Below, piece after piece: positions 1 through 15,000 of a DNA stretch of 64,000 nucleotides (its first letter is position 1; every line of letters starts with the position of its first letter). Source of the stretch: a virus. The notes under the pieces are model-generated. The model did no database searches. It was given only the letters and a program-made list of their open reading frames with translations, and was not told the DNA's origin. The position numbers and the translations under genes were made by a program. The DNA is taken from the IMG/VR virus record IMGVR_UViG_3300030430_004105, positions 19,219-83,218 of that record; one strand, 5' to 3'.

Positions 1-3000
1 CCATCTGCTAGATCAGATTCCATTTTCTCGTCATAATTTCTAGCGCCTTTCTGCTTGACTTTGAATATCATCCACTTGACGTCTTTAAGAGATTCAATTC
101 CGTCTCCGTTTTCATCAAACAGCCCGCCAAGAAGTTCATCAACATTGACATCGTGAGAGATGGTTTCTTGTTTGAATTCAACCTTCTTTAGGCTTTCCGT
201 TCTTACGCCCTGCCAGATGCCGTTGAGATCTTCTCTATCTAGGCTCTTTTCAAATTCAAAGATATACATCGGCAAAGGTTCAATGTCATTCTCAATGAAA
301 TCTAAGTGAGGAGGTAAGTTATATTTTTGCATTTTGTCAATTTGATCCTTGACAGATTGCCCAATTGAACTTTCGAATCCTGTGCGACTGGCTGGAGTTC
401 TTGCAAGTCTATCTTTGGATACCAGATTATTCTGGAATAGATACTTATCTACTTCGAACTTATCTAGAGTCAAAAATTGTCTTTCGTTGTCTTCGATTGC
501 AATGTAAGGAATTGCAATAACCGCTTCACGTATTATTTTAGTCTGAGCGGTGACACCCATTTTGACTTTCTCTTGACTAAACCCTACCAAATCTGCTAAA
601 GATTTAGTTGAGATTGTAGATCCTTCACTGTGCATAAATTTACCCCATCTAACAGTAGATGCGTTTCTAGCAAAGTTCTTGTCGTTTTGAGGAGCCATTT
701 GAACTTTATTTTCAAAAGCCAAGCCTGTTCCGCCACCAGCGTTGTATCTTATGCTACCCCTGATAAATGTCGGCTCTGGATAATCATACGATGAGGTGGT
801 AGCAGCGGATGGACTTGAGGCAACTGCTGGATTATCTGGTATAAGTTTAAATCTCCTAGTGACTGATCTGCTTTTGAGTCCCTTAAATTTCTTATTATTT
901 TTCTTCTTTTTTCCTTTTAAGCCAAAGAAATCTCTTCTTTCTTTATCGGACATATCAATTTTGGCAAAAGACTTGATACTTGGGTTCAGTTCTACCAATT
1001 TATCTTCTAACTCTACAGGTACAATCTGTTTTTTGCCGTCAACATCTACGCAAGATATATCTGCTCTATCTGACAAATCTGCAGACTGATCTGTGTACTT
1101 CACTCCAATTGAGAATTCTTTCAAGAAATCTTCGAATAATCCTCTGGAGAAACTACCATAATCAAAACTTAAACTAGCATAATCTTTCGCTTCAATCAAA
1201 ATAGGAGTATATGTGCCTGCCCTGTCATAATTGTAATATGCAGTTGCCCAGTTGCCTTGATAAGATCCACTTGATTTTTGAGGGTAGGATGCCGATGATG
1301 CTGTAGTGTTAATAAACACAGTGTACAAACCACCGGTGAAGGCAGAGTTAGTAGTCAACATGGTTTTATCAGAAGATTGAATAATCGTAAACAGCCCACT
1401 TGAACTTTGTGCATTCTGGATTGATCCATATACTGCTGTCAATTCTGCAGAATTTAATTCAGCATCTATAATAATCCCATCATCTTTGTTTATCAACTGT
1501 ATAGAACTACCTAGAACAGACAGATCTTCTTTGCCAACCAACTTTCTTCTTATTTCTTGCTTCTTAAAATATGGAAGGATTGTCTTGCCCGGATTCTTGT
1601 TGTAACCCAAGTTAAGCCCTGCACCATCACAATCGTTGATATCTGGCTTGACTACAGTGTATTTTGGATTTGCAATTGTCAGTTCTGTTCCTAAAATAGT
1701 GTAGTCATCTGGAACATCCATCATTTGCATGAAAATACCTCTTTCGTCAGATTCAGGGAATTCACCATACTGGTGCCACATTCCGATAGGATTCAGGATA
1801 CCGCTTAGTTCATGAACTGCAGACAAAGAAGAGTGTGCTGCACTCAAAACATCAGGCTCGCTTCTGGTGCCACTCAGGCTCATGCTTGCTGTGTGGATGT
1901 CAGAAGTGGAAACTTCGCTTTCAAAAGCAGCGTTGTGTGGACGATTCAAGTATTTAGAGAAGTCAAGTATCGGAGTCTCAAACTTGGATTCGATTACCCA
2001 AGCCTTTCCAGCGTTTTGCTGATTAGTGTCAATTTCAGATATAACTCCTTGACTGCTGTACTTAGCAGGATATACACTGACTTGCTTGAACAGGTTGAAA
2101 GAAGCGTCAATTTGCATTGCATTTTCATTGATGGCGAATCCTTGCGGCCCGAACGTCCCTCTGTCTCCATAAGATCCTGATTCATGGTTTAACTCATATC
2201 TCAAGAAATCCACAGTAGTTTTTTCAAGTATCTCAGAAAGCGTGTGCTTGCCTGCTCTTTCCGGCGTAAATGTGTAGATAGCCCAAGCCTCTCCATCATA
2301 GTACGGAGGCGTAAATGGAGCATTGTAGCCGTTTGTAGAGTCATACATCATATATGTTGTATTGTTATGCTTGCCAGTCAAAGGTGTGATGTCATCCGTG
2401 TCCAAACCTTTAAATTCAACAGCGACACCACCAGCACAAGGAGGGCCGAAAGCATTTGGCTGTGAGTACATTGTGATTGTCTCAACTTCTGCATAAGGAT
2501 TCATTTGAGGACGTGGATAGCCAACTGATTCTAGATCGTACTCTAAGTCAGTGCCAGTCAAGTTCTCATATTCTCTCAAGAAATAGTTTGTTCCACTCGG
2601 TGGGCGATAATAATATTTATCAACCTTGTTGCTGTCAATATACTTAGTACCCGGAACAGTACCGTCAGTCTTTACGACTTCAGTGACACCTTTGAACTCA
2701 ACCCAAGGATGTTGCTTCTTGGACTTATATACTTTGAATATCGAACGATAAACTGGAAGTATTCCTGCATGATTGGCGATAACAACACCAAAATCAGGAT
2801 GATTGTCGGGCTTAGAAATGATTCTAGACGTCTTGCCATCTTCTAAGAAAAATCCAATTGCTTCTGCAAAGAAGTTATTAGACATTAGTTTGTAATTTTT
2901 ATCTCCAATACCATTCCACTCGGTTCTCAAGTTGACTGAGGAACTAATATGCGGATTAGCATCTACAATTCTCTTTGAAGCCAAGTATGCCTCTGGGTTG

Positions 3001-6000
3001 ATAAGAGTTTCGAAAGGCAATCTGTCATCAAAGTATTCATTGTTGATCATATAGTTTTTACCACCATAGGGATCCGAGAGAGACGCTGTGGCAAGTTTTG
3101 ATGTGATGATAGGGTAATCTACTGCCATACCAGACTTAATGGTGTTATACAGCAATCCCGGCGACATAATGGCATCAAAAATTGGACGTGACTGTGCAAA
3201 TGTATTGTTGTCAGGAAATAGCAAATTGGTGTTGCTCTCGTCTGCTTCTTCAGCCAAGAAGTTTCTTCCATAAGAATCGGCGAACGCTTCACACATTTGA
3301 ACAGTTCTAGACTGAGGATAGAATCCATCATAAGGTAAGAAACTCATAATCGCATCACATGTCAAAGTCAGTTTAGCGACACTAGCATCTCCTCTGTTTT
3401 CTTCAATAAAGTTTTCCATATTTTTTATATCTGAAGATATGGAGTATTCTTTTAGAAATTCATTTCCAGATATGTTTATCGTATTGCGATTAACTGTTAC
3501 GCCGTTATCTGCACTGGTACCAGTTATCTCAAGCCAATAATTCTTCTTGAAATATTCAACCTCAGAAGACTCACCAGCGACTATATCCTTTACGTGAGAA
3601 CTAATTCTGAACTCAGGCACCAAAGAGAAGTGCTTATTGTGTCCTCTGATATTCTCGTACCAAGTATTATAATCATCATCCATAGGAGTCAGCCCAGACA
3701 AGTCTGGAGTTGTCCATCTAGAAGTATTATCATATAGTCCATCTGTGGCATATCCCAAAGAACGTGTTAGGTTGAAATGGTTTGATCTTAACTTGTATTC
3801 TGCGCTAATTAGCCCAAGACTTGACTTGGCAGTCGGAGATCTCAAAGATCCCGGCGAGGTTAGTACGTGAGGATAGTTGTACCTAGGTTGTGGTATTATT
3901 TCTCCAAACCTTAACAAAACTGGATCGTATCCTCCGCTCATGCCGGTGGCTGCAAAAGTATTTCCTGTTTCTGTTATTGGAATATTTCCTGCAGTTCCCA
4001 GCAAAGATGAAGTCATATGTAATCTAGCAGCGTCGCCAACAGGTTCAATAGTCACTGAGGCGATAGAAGCAGACGCTTTGATTGATGCTGAGAGATTGTT
4101 GAAATAATCGGCGTTCGATATGGTATTCAGATTGTTCACATTTGTTCCACAAAGAACCTGCCCTGCTCCTGCAGATGATCCAGTTACAAGAGTGAGAGTC
4201 ACGCCATTAATCGTAATCGTGTCGCCTGCTTTTGCACCAGATTCATCTGATCCACCATCTGTGTTGGCAGCGATCGTGAACCCAACGCCGTCGGCGCCAT
4301 TATATACAGATGTTATATCACTGTTAAACAATGCACCAGTTGCAGAAGATGTAATACTAAATGTTGCGATATTATTTGAAGGCGAAATTGATATTGTGTC
4401 AAATACGGTATTATCTTTGATCGACTGCGATAAGTCATTCCAAAACAAAGTGCTTTTTTCTTCGTCAGTTCCAGAGTAGCCAGAGGCATCAATGAATTTG
4501 TCCACTACGGTTGAGGACTCATCTCCATTCAGATCTACTTTAAAAATCAAATTTGTCTCAGTGCCGTCTCCATCTGTGTCAGTAAAAAATCTGATAAAAT
4601 CCAAATCTCCAATACCAATTGGTGTAGTTCCGCCTGCAGCACCTTCCAAATTAAAGAAAGTTCTATTATTGGAGGATCTAACAAATGCAACGTTTTGAGC
4701 GGTACCTGTCACAGATGAGGTTAATTTCATGAATCTTCTGCCAGTAGGCATACCAGAGGTAGAGGAACCGCCTGATCCAAACGAAGATGAATTTAATATT
4801 TTAAAAGTTAATTCATTTGAAAATGCATTGGCTGATACTCCGGGACTGGCGTTGATCTCATGAACACCGGGTGAAGAATCGTGAACAATTGTGAAAGTTG
4901 TTCCACCAATCGTTATTGTGTCTCCTGCCTTGGCACCAGATTCGTCAGTTCCCCCAGATCCAGCGTCTATAATGTTGTATGAAAGCCCAGAATTTGCCCC
5001 ATCTTCTGTAACGTTCGGATTGGAGTTAGTTGTACCAGTAACAGAACTTGTAATAGAAAACAACATCATTCCACCCACAACAGAACCGGTATTCGCTGTG
5101 TGTGTTGTATTACTATTTATTTTAGATCTTAAATTTTCCCAAACAGCAGAACTGGAGTTAACAGAAGAAGATAAAACGTTAAATTTGACGCCCGAGTTGT
5201 CGCTTGTTGTTGGAGTGAAAGTTTTCGTACCGCCTGTTCCGGGATTAAATATAATAATATCATCACCCGGACGAATACCAGATTCATCTGTTCCGTTTGA
5301 AAAGTTTGTTCCTGCTGTAAAAGTTGGAGACGAATAAGCAGCGCCGGTTCGATTACCAGTGGCACCAGATTCTGATGAGGTTACTGTAAAGGTTGCAGTT
5401 CCGTTGAGATTATCAACATATGAGGCAGCGTAGTACCAAGGCGCACTTTCTAGTTGCGCTTTTAAAGCATTCCAAAAATTAGTATGAGTGGTGCCGTAAA
5501 CAGTTGAGTCAAGATATTTACGAGTAGTAGTGTTCTCACTAGTTCGATCACTATAAGCAATGTATAAATATCGAAACTGGCTGCCAGCGATAGGGAATTT
5601 GATACGATCATTCTCTTGTGCACCAACATCATCTTGCCCATTTGAGCCAGAATTTGTCACATTAAATGAAGAGTGTGAAGATGTCACCACACCATTGTCA
5701 GCCTCTCCTCTGTTCTTGGAAACAATATTGAATGTTGCCTTATTGCCCACAGAAGATCTATTTAAAACTTCCCATCCCGGAACAAATCCAGAATTTATCA
5801 CTGTTTCCATTCTGCTCCAAACATCACTATCAGCGACGCCTACGACATTTACACTAGTGTTTGCAGAGTTGTTGCTTGCCAAATTGACAGTTGTTCCATC
5901 AATATCTATGGAGTGTCCGGTAGTAGAGCCAGATGGAGCACCTCCTCCAGTTGCTGTATTGATAGTAACTTGAGTTGAGGCTTCATACAAAAAGTATGCG

Positions 6001-9000
6001 TTGCCTCCACCAGCGTTGACGGAATCAACACGTATTTCATTTGTGTTTTGCAAAGTAGCAACAACATTGACAAGACTGGAATTGTTGATTGCGGAAACTA
6101 TTTTGTTGTACAGATTGGCTGTGTTTGTGTAGTCTGTTATTTCAATATTCACTGGGTTCAAGGTATGTCCTGCACCTGCAGTGTCCGTACCATTACCAAA
6201 ATCATTAATATTAATATAAAGATAATTACCATCATTAATGACGGCTCCAGTTGTATAATCATTACCTTTTCTTATTTGTATAGATGCAGCATATGGAGCA
6301 ACTCCAAGCCCAGAAGCCGCATTTCCACCAGTAAAGTTTGCACTAGTGCCAAAATCGTTAAATGTATTGGCAAACATCGATCCTGTATCAAGTGTTACAG
6401 CATCATTATCCGTCTCCTGAACGTTTCTTGTGACAACATAAGTCGCTTGATTACTAAGAGTGGTATAATTGGCGCTGGCAATTTCTGAGTCTGATTCGAG
6501 AGAGTATTCAAGGTGATTGAAGTAATGTTCAGTGCTTGCAGTGTAGTGAACTAGCGAACTTAAACCAGTTGTATAAGGAACTGGCCTACCTTCGTGAACA
6601 ACCCCAAATGTCAAGTTAACATTACTATTGTGACTAGGAGTAACAAAAGTCAAGTTTTCATCTTTTATAGTATATGCCTGTGAATCTACGCCAGTTACAG
6701 GCGTAGTAATACCTGATAAAGTTTTTTCTGCTCCAAGCACTGTTGAAGGTGTGGCATTAAAATTTGGCATGTCGCCAGTGGATGGATTATCTTGTCCTCC
6801 AGAAAATACCCACCAAGACAAACAATTTGAAAAATATTTAGGATGTGTTTGGAGATTTCTTGCATAACCCTTATTGTATATTTCTTCGATGTCTGTAAAG
6901 CCCAAAAGTGTGTCCCAAATCGATAAATGCGCTAAGCAGCCTTGTAGTTCAAAATTTGAACTATTAACAAATGGACTATCAGCGACAAAAATAGAGTTCA
7001 CCTCTCTCAAGGCTCCAGTATTAGATTTCGATGTAGTGTCGTAACTTTGAAGAGCACTGTTAATTCTCAATTCTGGATCATTTTGTATACTATCGACATC
7101 AAAAGTAATTGAAAAGAACTGAAATCTAGTTGTTTTCATTATACCTTCTTTCTTCCATTCATTATAGTAGCCACTAGAATTGTACATGCGAATGTACAAA
7201 TCATCATATTGATAGTATACCACTATTGTTTGATCTGAAGGGGTAGTATCTTTGCTGTCCTCAGCAAAACTAAGAATATATTGATTTGTGCTACTAGCGA
7301 TATTGTCAGACTTTAACCAAAAGCAAACTGTGAAATCTCCGGAGATAGTATATGAATCATTGTGGACATCCATTCTTTGAGCCAAACCGGTGGATGTCCA
7401 TCGCCATGATCTAGATCTTTGCTGAGCAATCAAAAAATCTCGTGGCGTGTAAACGTTCGCAGTACCATCACCAGCGAAAGTATATACATTACCTTCATCT
7501 AGAGGGCTTGAGTGCTTTATCTTGTGAGTTCCTCCTTTAATATTTACATTAGAGTTGGAAACGATTTCGCCGCTTATTGTGTTATGCTGAGCGCCGAAGT
7601 ATGTGGTTGAACTAAATGGCTCATAAGTAGTTGTAGTTTCACCGACAGTTACGTCTTTAGTGATGTCATATGCTGTTGGCAAATCATAGCCTACATCGTC
7701 TGCTAGAATCCTAACTGTACTGGAATTTCCGAAAACTTCTGCTGTATATGGCTGTGAATTTGCGGTAAAACTAGCGTTTAATTTTTCTACCCATGCTAGC
7801 CCGAACTCTTGATCCGATTTTAAATTTTTGTTTGAGTATGACGCTTCAGATCTTAACAACTCTACGGCGGTGGCGGTGGACGGAGTAATTGACAAGTGAT
7901 TTGTTCCGCCTCCGATATCTGTGATGTCTCCAGATGATATATCGTCAGAAACATAATTTCCCGGACTCCAATAAGTAACTAAGTTTGTACTAGGAGCCAA
8001 GTCATTTAAACTTGTCCATTCTCCACTATTATAATAGTCTGTTTCACTTGGGGCACTGGTGCTATCATATATGCCTATTTCTCCGATTGATAGATCAAAA
8101 TTTGTGCTGTTGTCTCCGACGAAATAATTTCCAGCAGGAGCACTTGGCGCATACGTGTTGATAACAACGCCGTTATAGGTTGTTGTCTTGGTGGTGTATT
8201 CTGTGCCATCACTGTATGCACTCCATTCTTCAGTAGCAGGATTTGTATCAGAAATTGATAACTTAATGGCATGCCAAGCGTTGTTTCCGTTCGTACTGAA
8301 TGCGAAAAAATTGGTAAACCGTGTCTCAATGTAATTACTATTAGAGTTTTGATAGTATCGTCTGCATATTAAGTGATTATTGGCGCCAGACTTTTGGTAA
8401 AGTATTTCAATCGCATGAGTACCTGAACCAGTGCGATAAATCTTTAAAATATTATATGTACCGTCAGCAGATGGGTTGATTCCAGTTTTATTCTTCATCG
8501 TAAACAAAATGGTAGTACCCTGATCGTTTGTGAATCCGCTAAAACCGCCTCCAGAAAGCATTGAGTTTGATGTAATCTTTATAAAACTAACTGGATTATA
8601 CACTGGGATATGAATATTACTAGCGTAGTTGTCTGTATGATCATTATTATCAGTTACAATGTGATATGTTTGTGTCTTGAAAGTTAATCCGGTTTCATGA
8701 TAGTTAGAAGGAGTTGAAGTAATAGTTGAGATACTTTTCGGAGAAAATATGAATGCAAATCTATCTCCATATCTTGGTATAGCCAATACTTTTAAATTTG
8801 CAGTAGCGGCAGAACCTGCCGTGTATCCGCCACCAGAAAAAGTGAAAATTTGCTGTGTTGTAGAGCCAGCGAAACTTGCCCCACTCATCTCAAAAGAAGC
8901 GGTAGAAAATTGTCCAACAGTTGTCGCTCCTGTGACATTAAATTGAAGGGACGCACTAGCAGCAGGGACATGCGCTCCAGAGACATAGAATTTTGAAATA

Positions 9001-12000
9001 TGACGTGTTCCCAGAACAGTTGCAGAAGAAGTGAACTCAAATGATCCAGTTGCTTTAACGCCCGTAGGAGTCATGCCGTGGACTGTGAAAGAGCCAGAAG
9101 AATGCTTTCCAAAAACTGTTGCTTTTGTGGTTATAATAGATCCAGTTGCTGTAGATCCAGTAACTAATACTGTCTGTAATCCGTTATGAAAATGATGATC
9201 TTGATTCTGCAGAACACCGGGTGCTCCGGCAGAGTTTGATGCAGCCACTTTAGGACTAGAACTGGTAAAGTTAATTCTAGAATCCATGTTCCATATTGAC
9301 TGCGAAGGGATGATGTTTGTCAATTGCCCTGAATCAATGAAGGTTTTTGTTTGGCTGTTTATCGCTTCTTTTGAGAATAATGATGCAGTAACGTTTTGTT
9401 GCCTTCTTCCTACTTCGTCCAGCCCTAGATAAGAGTTTTCTCCAGTGTCTGTGTTGTAAAGAACGTTCTCGCCATCTGTCCAAAACTTAGATACAAAGTA
9501 GTGTCTATGTCTTACATTATATTTTGTGTGCTTCAAGAAATCAGGGAATAGATTTTGTCTAACTCTAATTGCTTTCAGCGAGAATGCCTCATGATCTTCA
9601 TTCTTGTAGTATCCCAGAACGTTATCATAGATCGTCTCATTGACACTTGGATTAACTCCTTCTTCGTCAAACTTGGTGTTATCAAAATGATACTTCATGT
9701 TCACGTAAGGATGCACAAAGCGAAAGATCTCGTCTTTGAATTTCATAGTTGTGTATATGGGAATGTTTTCTGTGATTCTAGATTCTTCAATTGTTTCCGC
9801 AGTACCGTCTGTCTCTAGGCTATATCCATAAGATTTTTTGTTGACTACGTTCTTGTTTGTGTCGTTGTTTCTGACTTGTTCCCAAGAAGGGTAGCCATAT
9901 ACAGTGGTACCTGTCATTCTTTGGTTAGTGACACTTTGGCTCACCACAGCATAGTTGATGTTTTCGTGTGGATATATAGAAGATGTCCCACTTGGCTCTG
10001 AGAAATCTGATAAGATGTGCCCAGCAAGTGAAGATGTAGCCAATGAAGCAGTGTGTGATGCTTTAACCCACTTGTATTGGAAGTCAGACTGTGGAATCTG
10101 ATGCTGTATCCAGTAGTTGTCAAAGTCTTTCTCGCCTTCTGAAGCGTCCCATTTTGGGTTTCTATTGACTTTATGATATGCAGGATTGGTACCGCCCAAT
10201 ACAGAATCAATTCCAAACTGTGCTGCATGACGTGTCAAGTGCACAACAAGTCCAAAGCGATTACCGTGAATATCTACGAGCCTAATCGTGCCAGATTCTC
10301 CAGAGCCTGAGCCTCTAACTTGCAAGTTCCGGAAAGGGAGAGAGTTGTATGCAGACTTTTCTTTGCCGAACATGTCTAAGAATACTTCTGACATTGTTTC
10401 GAAACCTCCGGGAGCAGAGAAGCGATTTACTATAACAGATTTTCCTGTACCAGCAACTGAATTCTCTGTTGTAGTTTTGACACCGCCCAGATACAAACTC
10501 GAAGTGTTGAAGTTAGATGCTAAATTACCGTTCCCACCTACACCCCTAGAGATCAAACTTGCTTCTAAGTTAGTCTCTGGTAAGGCTGAATTGATGGGAT
10601 TGTGCAAATTACTGTCACCTATGTCTCTAAATCTTGTTTTGTTTACAGATCTCCCGAACGTATGAACAAACTGATATGTCTTCTGGTAGTTACCAACTGC
10701 TCTTTCAGATGTTTTGATGTTCTTGATATTAACAGGGCGTTTTGCTCTTTCGTCTCGATAGTATCTAGCCTTTGCTTGATTAACATAAAAGTGAGGCGGT
10801 GTAGAGAAACTAGAATTAGGAACAGGATAATCTGCCCCAACAATACCAATAGAACCAGATTCGTTAAGGATATTGTTGATCAATATTTTATAACCTTCGG
10901 CACGGTTTGTGGGCGAGTCAGATCCTCTGTTTATGTTACTGTGTCTAGATTGATGTCCTCCAACCCATCTCTCTGTAAATGGAGACTGCATTGGAATTTC
11001 GTTCGTGTTATCCGTTGTATCGGAATGAACATTAACAATGTCAATATTTTGATTACCTCCGGGGATTCCGTTAACTTCTGCTGAGTATCCAGTGGTGACA
11101 GACGAAGACATGATGTTGAATGGCATAACCATGCCACCCTTGAAAAGCCCGTCATGTCCACCAGACATGGCGTGATGAAACGCTGTGAAACCATCAATGG
11201 CACTGAATGCTCTCTTGATCTTCTCTGTTACTGGACGTTCATCTGTGCAATCTTTCAAAGACTGGAACATGTCGCTGTTCGCAACAACGTATCTCAAAGG
11301 GAAAGCACCAAATTGTCCATATAGTAGTGGATACTCAGCGGCTTCTTTTGTGGCACTCCAGATGTAATCTCTTTTCTTGTTATCTTCGTAGTTAATTCCG
11401 CCATGTATGACTCTATCTCTTTTCACTGCAAAGTGTTGCGGTGTTGTAAAAGAACGATTCAAGACTGAATTTCTGGCTTGAAATACTTTAACACGAGTAT
11501 TGTTAGAGCCAGATGCCGATCCAGATAAAGGAGGACGATCTCTCTCTGCTCTCTCAAGCCACCAAAAACAGTTTTTGTTCTCAGGAGTTCCGCCAACTGG
11601 AGCATGTCCTTGCTTCCATGGATATAGGTGACGGTTAATCGTGTTCATGCCACCTTCTGGTGTTGGAGCCTTGAATTCAATCGTGGGGAACTTATTGGTG
11701 TATTTGTCTCTAGAGAAGACGTAGTTCTCGATAACATTATTAACACCATCAGAATGGGCTAAGGATGCAGGTACAAGCGCTACTAGCATCTCGCCTAGTG
11801 CATCATCCAACCATTTGTAGTAATCGATGTATTTGTCCAAATCGGGCTCGTTAGACACCCTTTCGAAGAAGAGTTGACGCAACTTGGACAGAGCCTTATA
11901 CTCCATTCTGTATTTGTCAACAGGGCGTCCAATAAGATTATTGAAGTCTGTCACTGATGACATAAAGTTTATCATCTCTTGTGACACTGTTTGCGCCATG

Positions 12001-15000
12001 GACTTCTCAAAAGCGATGTAATATTCTTGTGGAAGTGTCTCTTTTGTGAAGACGATATCATCTTGAGTTCTGATCTCGATCATGTCATCGCCTTGGAGGA
12101 TCTCAGGATAAGTTGATCTTGCCGCTGTGATGTAATCTACATCTATAGCCTTCTCGTCACTGACAGGCATGAAATCTAACTTACCAAAATAAAATTTGTT
12201 CTTTACTGCTTCAAAGTTGGCGTTGTATTTGACTGGTGCCGAGCCACTTGAAGCGTCTAGCACTATCGCCTGTCCGCTTGAATCTGTCTTCGAGAGAGTT
12301 GAAAAATTCCAGTTAAGCACCAAAGTATCGATTTCTGGTACTTTTGGAGAGTTTGCATCAGTCTGTGCCAGATATGCTGATCTAAATGGAGAGTTGGCGC
12401 CATAATTTCTGCTATCGGAACTGTGTCTTTTGAGAGTTTCGTTCGATAACTCACTGTACCATAACCTAGTGAAACCTAATTTGATATCACTTCTGTCTAC
12501 CAGAGATCCAGTGAAGTTTGTTCTTTTCGCTCCAGCGTAGATTCTTTTTGAATTTACTAGGAATGAGTGAGCACTGGCAGATGCCACAGAAGAAGTAAGC
12601 ACAAACGAGTTCAACTCAGAACTATCAACTGTGTTATATCCTATGAAGTGCAATTTATAATTACCATCATCTGAGGACGATACTAAATTTGCAGTAGGGT
12701 GTTTGTCGTTTACTATCTTGAAAGCGAGAAGCCATTCGTTATTGTCATACATCCCATCATATAGAGAAGAAGAAAGGTGAACACCCAGTGCAGATGAACT
12801 CAAGTGAAATTTAACTCTTTTTGATTCAGTCTCATCTCTCTCCACGTACATTTGCATGTCGCACTTATCAGGATTTGCTATGGCATAATTTGTATTTGAT
12901 GTAGCCTGATGCATACCAGCAATCACAGACTTTGTAAAAGGGGTGGCGAATCCAAACGGTTCATCAAAAGGCAACTTATTAGGCAATATTATCTGTGTTT
13001 CGAAAGTCAAAGGTATGAACTTTTCAAAATTAGACGTAGAGCCGGTTATGAAACTAATGTTAGATCCAGAAGGTATCTGGTATATAGAGGCATTAAATCG
13101 ATCTGGGTTGTTGAAATCAATAAACTTCTCTTTAACAGATCTAATAGAGTACCTGTCTTTTAATTCAAATTCTACATTGTTGCCGTAAAAATTAATCTTA
13201 ACAACTTCTTCGTCAATACCAAATGCATGCAGTATGTTACGGAAACCTTTGTTAGTTCCCTTTTCTTTATATGTGTTTATTAGTCCAGAATACACATTTT
13301 GGTAAATCTGGTTCTTCACGTCGTGAAGTTTCATCTCGTAATTTTCATCTTCGCTTCTTTTGGCAAGTTTTTCTAGCACGGTAGCATCAGAAAACAATTC
13401 AGGGGCAACAAAACTAGCATTTGTTAAAAGCCTGTCAGCGAATGGAAGAGGCTTGACTGATCCAGAAGTGCTAGTATTTCCATACTCATCGCCTGTTTTT
13501 GTTTGAAAATGTGCGTATATATCTTTCAGGCGATTAACTTCTCTTATATGCAGGTGCATATTGTCAAAATAAGATGCAATAATTTGCGTTAGGTTCCTAA
13601 GATTTCCTTCTTTGACATCATCGTCTTCTAGAATCCATTGTGGCATTGTGTGAAAAATCGATGAGTTGTTGTACATATCGTAGTGTGATCCAGACGCCTC
13701 TAGTTCGGATAGAGTAGAAATGTAATCTGGATGGTTAGAACGGATGGTTGGATCTTTAAATTCTTTATCTATGACTTTTGCCAATACCATGGCAGAATCA
13801 GTGCTTCTCGCACCAGACACATAACCCGTCCAAGCGCCATTTGAAACTCTACCAGAATAGTCTAGAACATTTGAGTCGAAACTAGCAGTCTGAGTGATTC
13901 CTTCATTGAATTTGTAATATACGCCAAGTTTAGTATTAGCCTCATCAGTGTTTGTTCCACCACCGATTGTATTCCAATAATATCTACCAATTTGTTTTGC
14001 AGTTCTCTCGGTTTTCCAATATCTGAACTCGTCTAGCGAGCCTGAGAACTTACCTGCACCTGTCTGAATGGTAGGAGATCCAGAAGGAGCGGTTTGTAGC
14101 GCCCCAATAAATGAAATTATCGATCCTGTTATATTATTAAGAGCGGCAGATGAAATTGTCTGTTGATGGTTTAGTGCTCCGTTAATATACAGATTGGTTG
14201 ACAGGTTAGAGCCTGTATTCTTCAAAGACAAGGCAATGTGAGTCCAATCTGTAATTGATGATGTTGTAACATTTTGCCCACAAGACTGATTCTGTATGCC
14301 GTTTGTTCCGCTCAAAGCAGTAAATAAGAACGGAGAACCGGCAGCAGCACCAGTAAGTTCTAATCGAAACCTACCATACTGTGCTGAACTGGACGGCTGT
14401 CCGTTCCACAAGTCAAATAAAACCTCTTTTTCTGTTTTTGATGTGTCAAAAGCAGGCTTTTTTACCCACATTTCAACCGTAACACCCTCGTTTAAATTAA
14501 ATTTGAGGTTTGATTCTCTTGATTTTACTGTGTCAAGTTTGTTGGCGTCACCAAATTGATTCTCAAGCCCTGATAAATCAGATTTGTTAGGGCCGCCAAA
14601 TGTCTTAATAAAAGTATTTGTTGTTGATTTCCCATATCCATCGATTATTCCACCACTAAGAGAACCCCATGTAGGATACCCTAAGTTGATGTGTCCGTTA
14701 AATCTAGGATATTTGTGATCGAATATGTATTTGTCAATGAATGTAGATTCATTTAGCCACTGTGCTTTTTCTGCCTCTGAGCCGTCATACGGGTACAGAG
14801 TCCTAATTCTGGCAAAAGCATCAGTATAGTATTTTTCTGCCGAGCCGTATATCGCAAACTGGCTTGGATCGCTAAAATCTACGTTTGGATAAAACCTTTC
14901 TTCATCTATACTAGTTTGTTCGATAAAACTTTCAGACTCAACGTCTGCTGCCATATCTTCTAGACTTGATGATTTTATCACTTTTGTTGAATTATATAAA

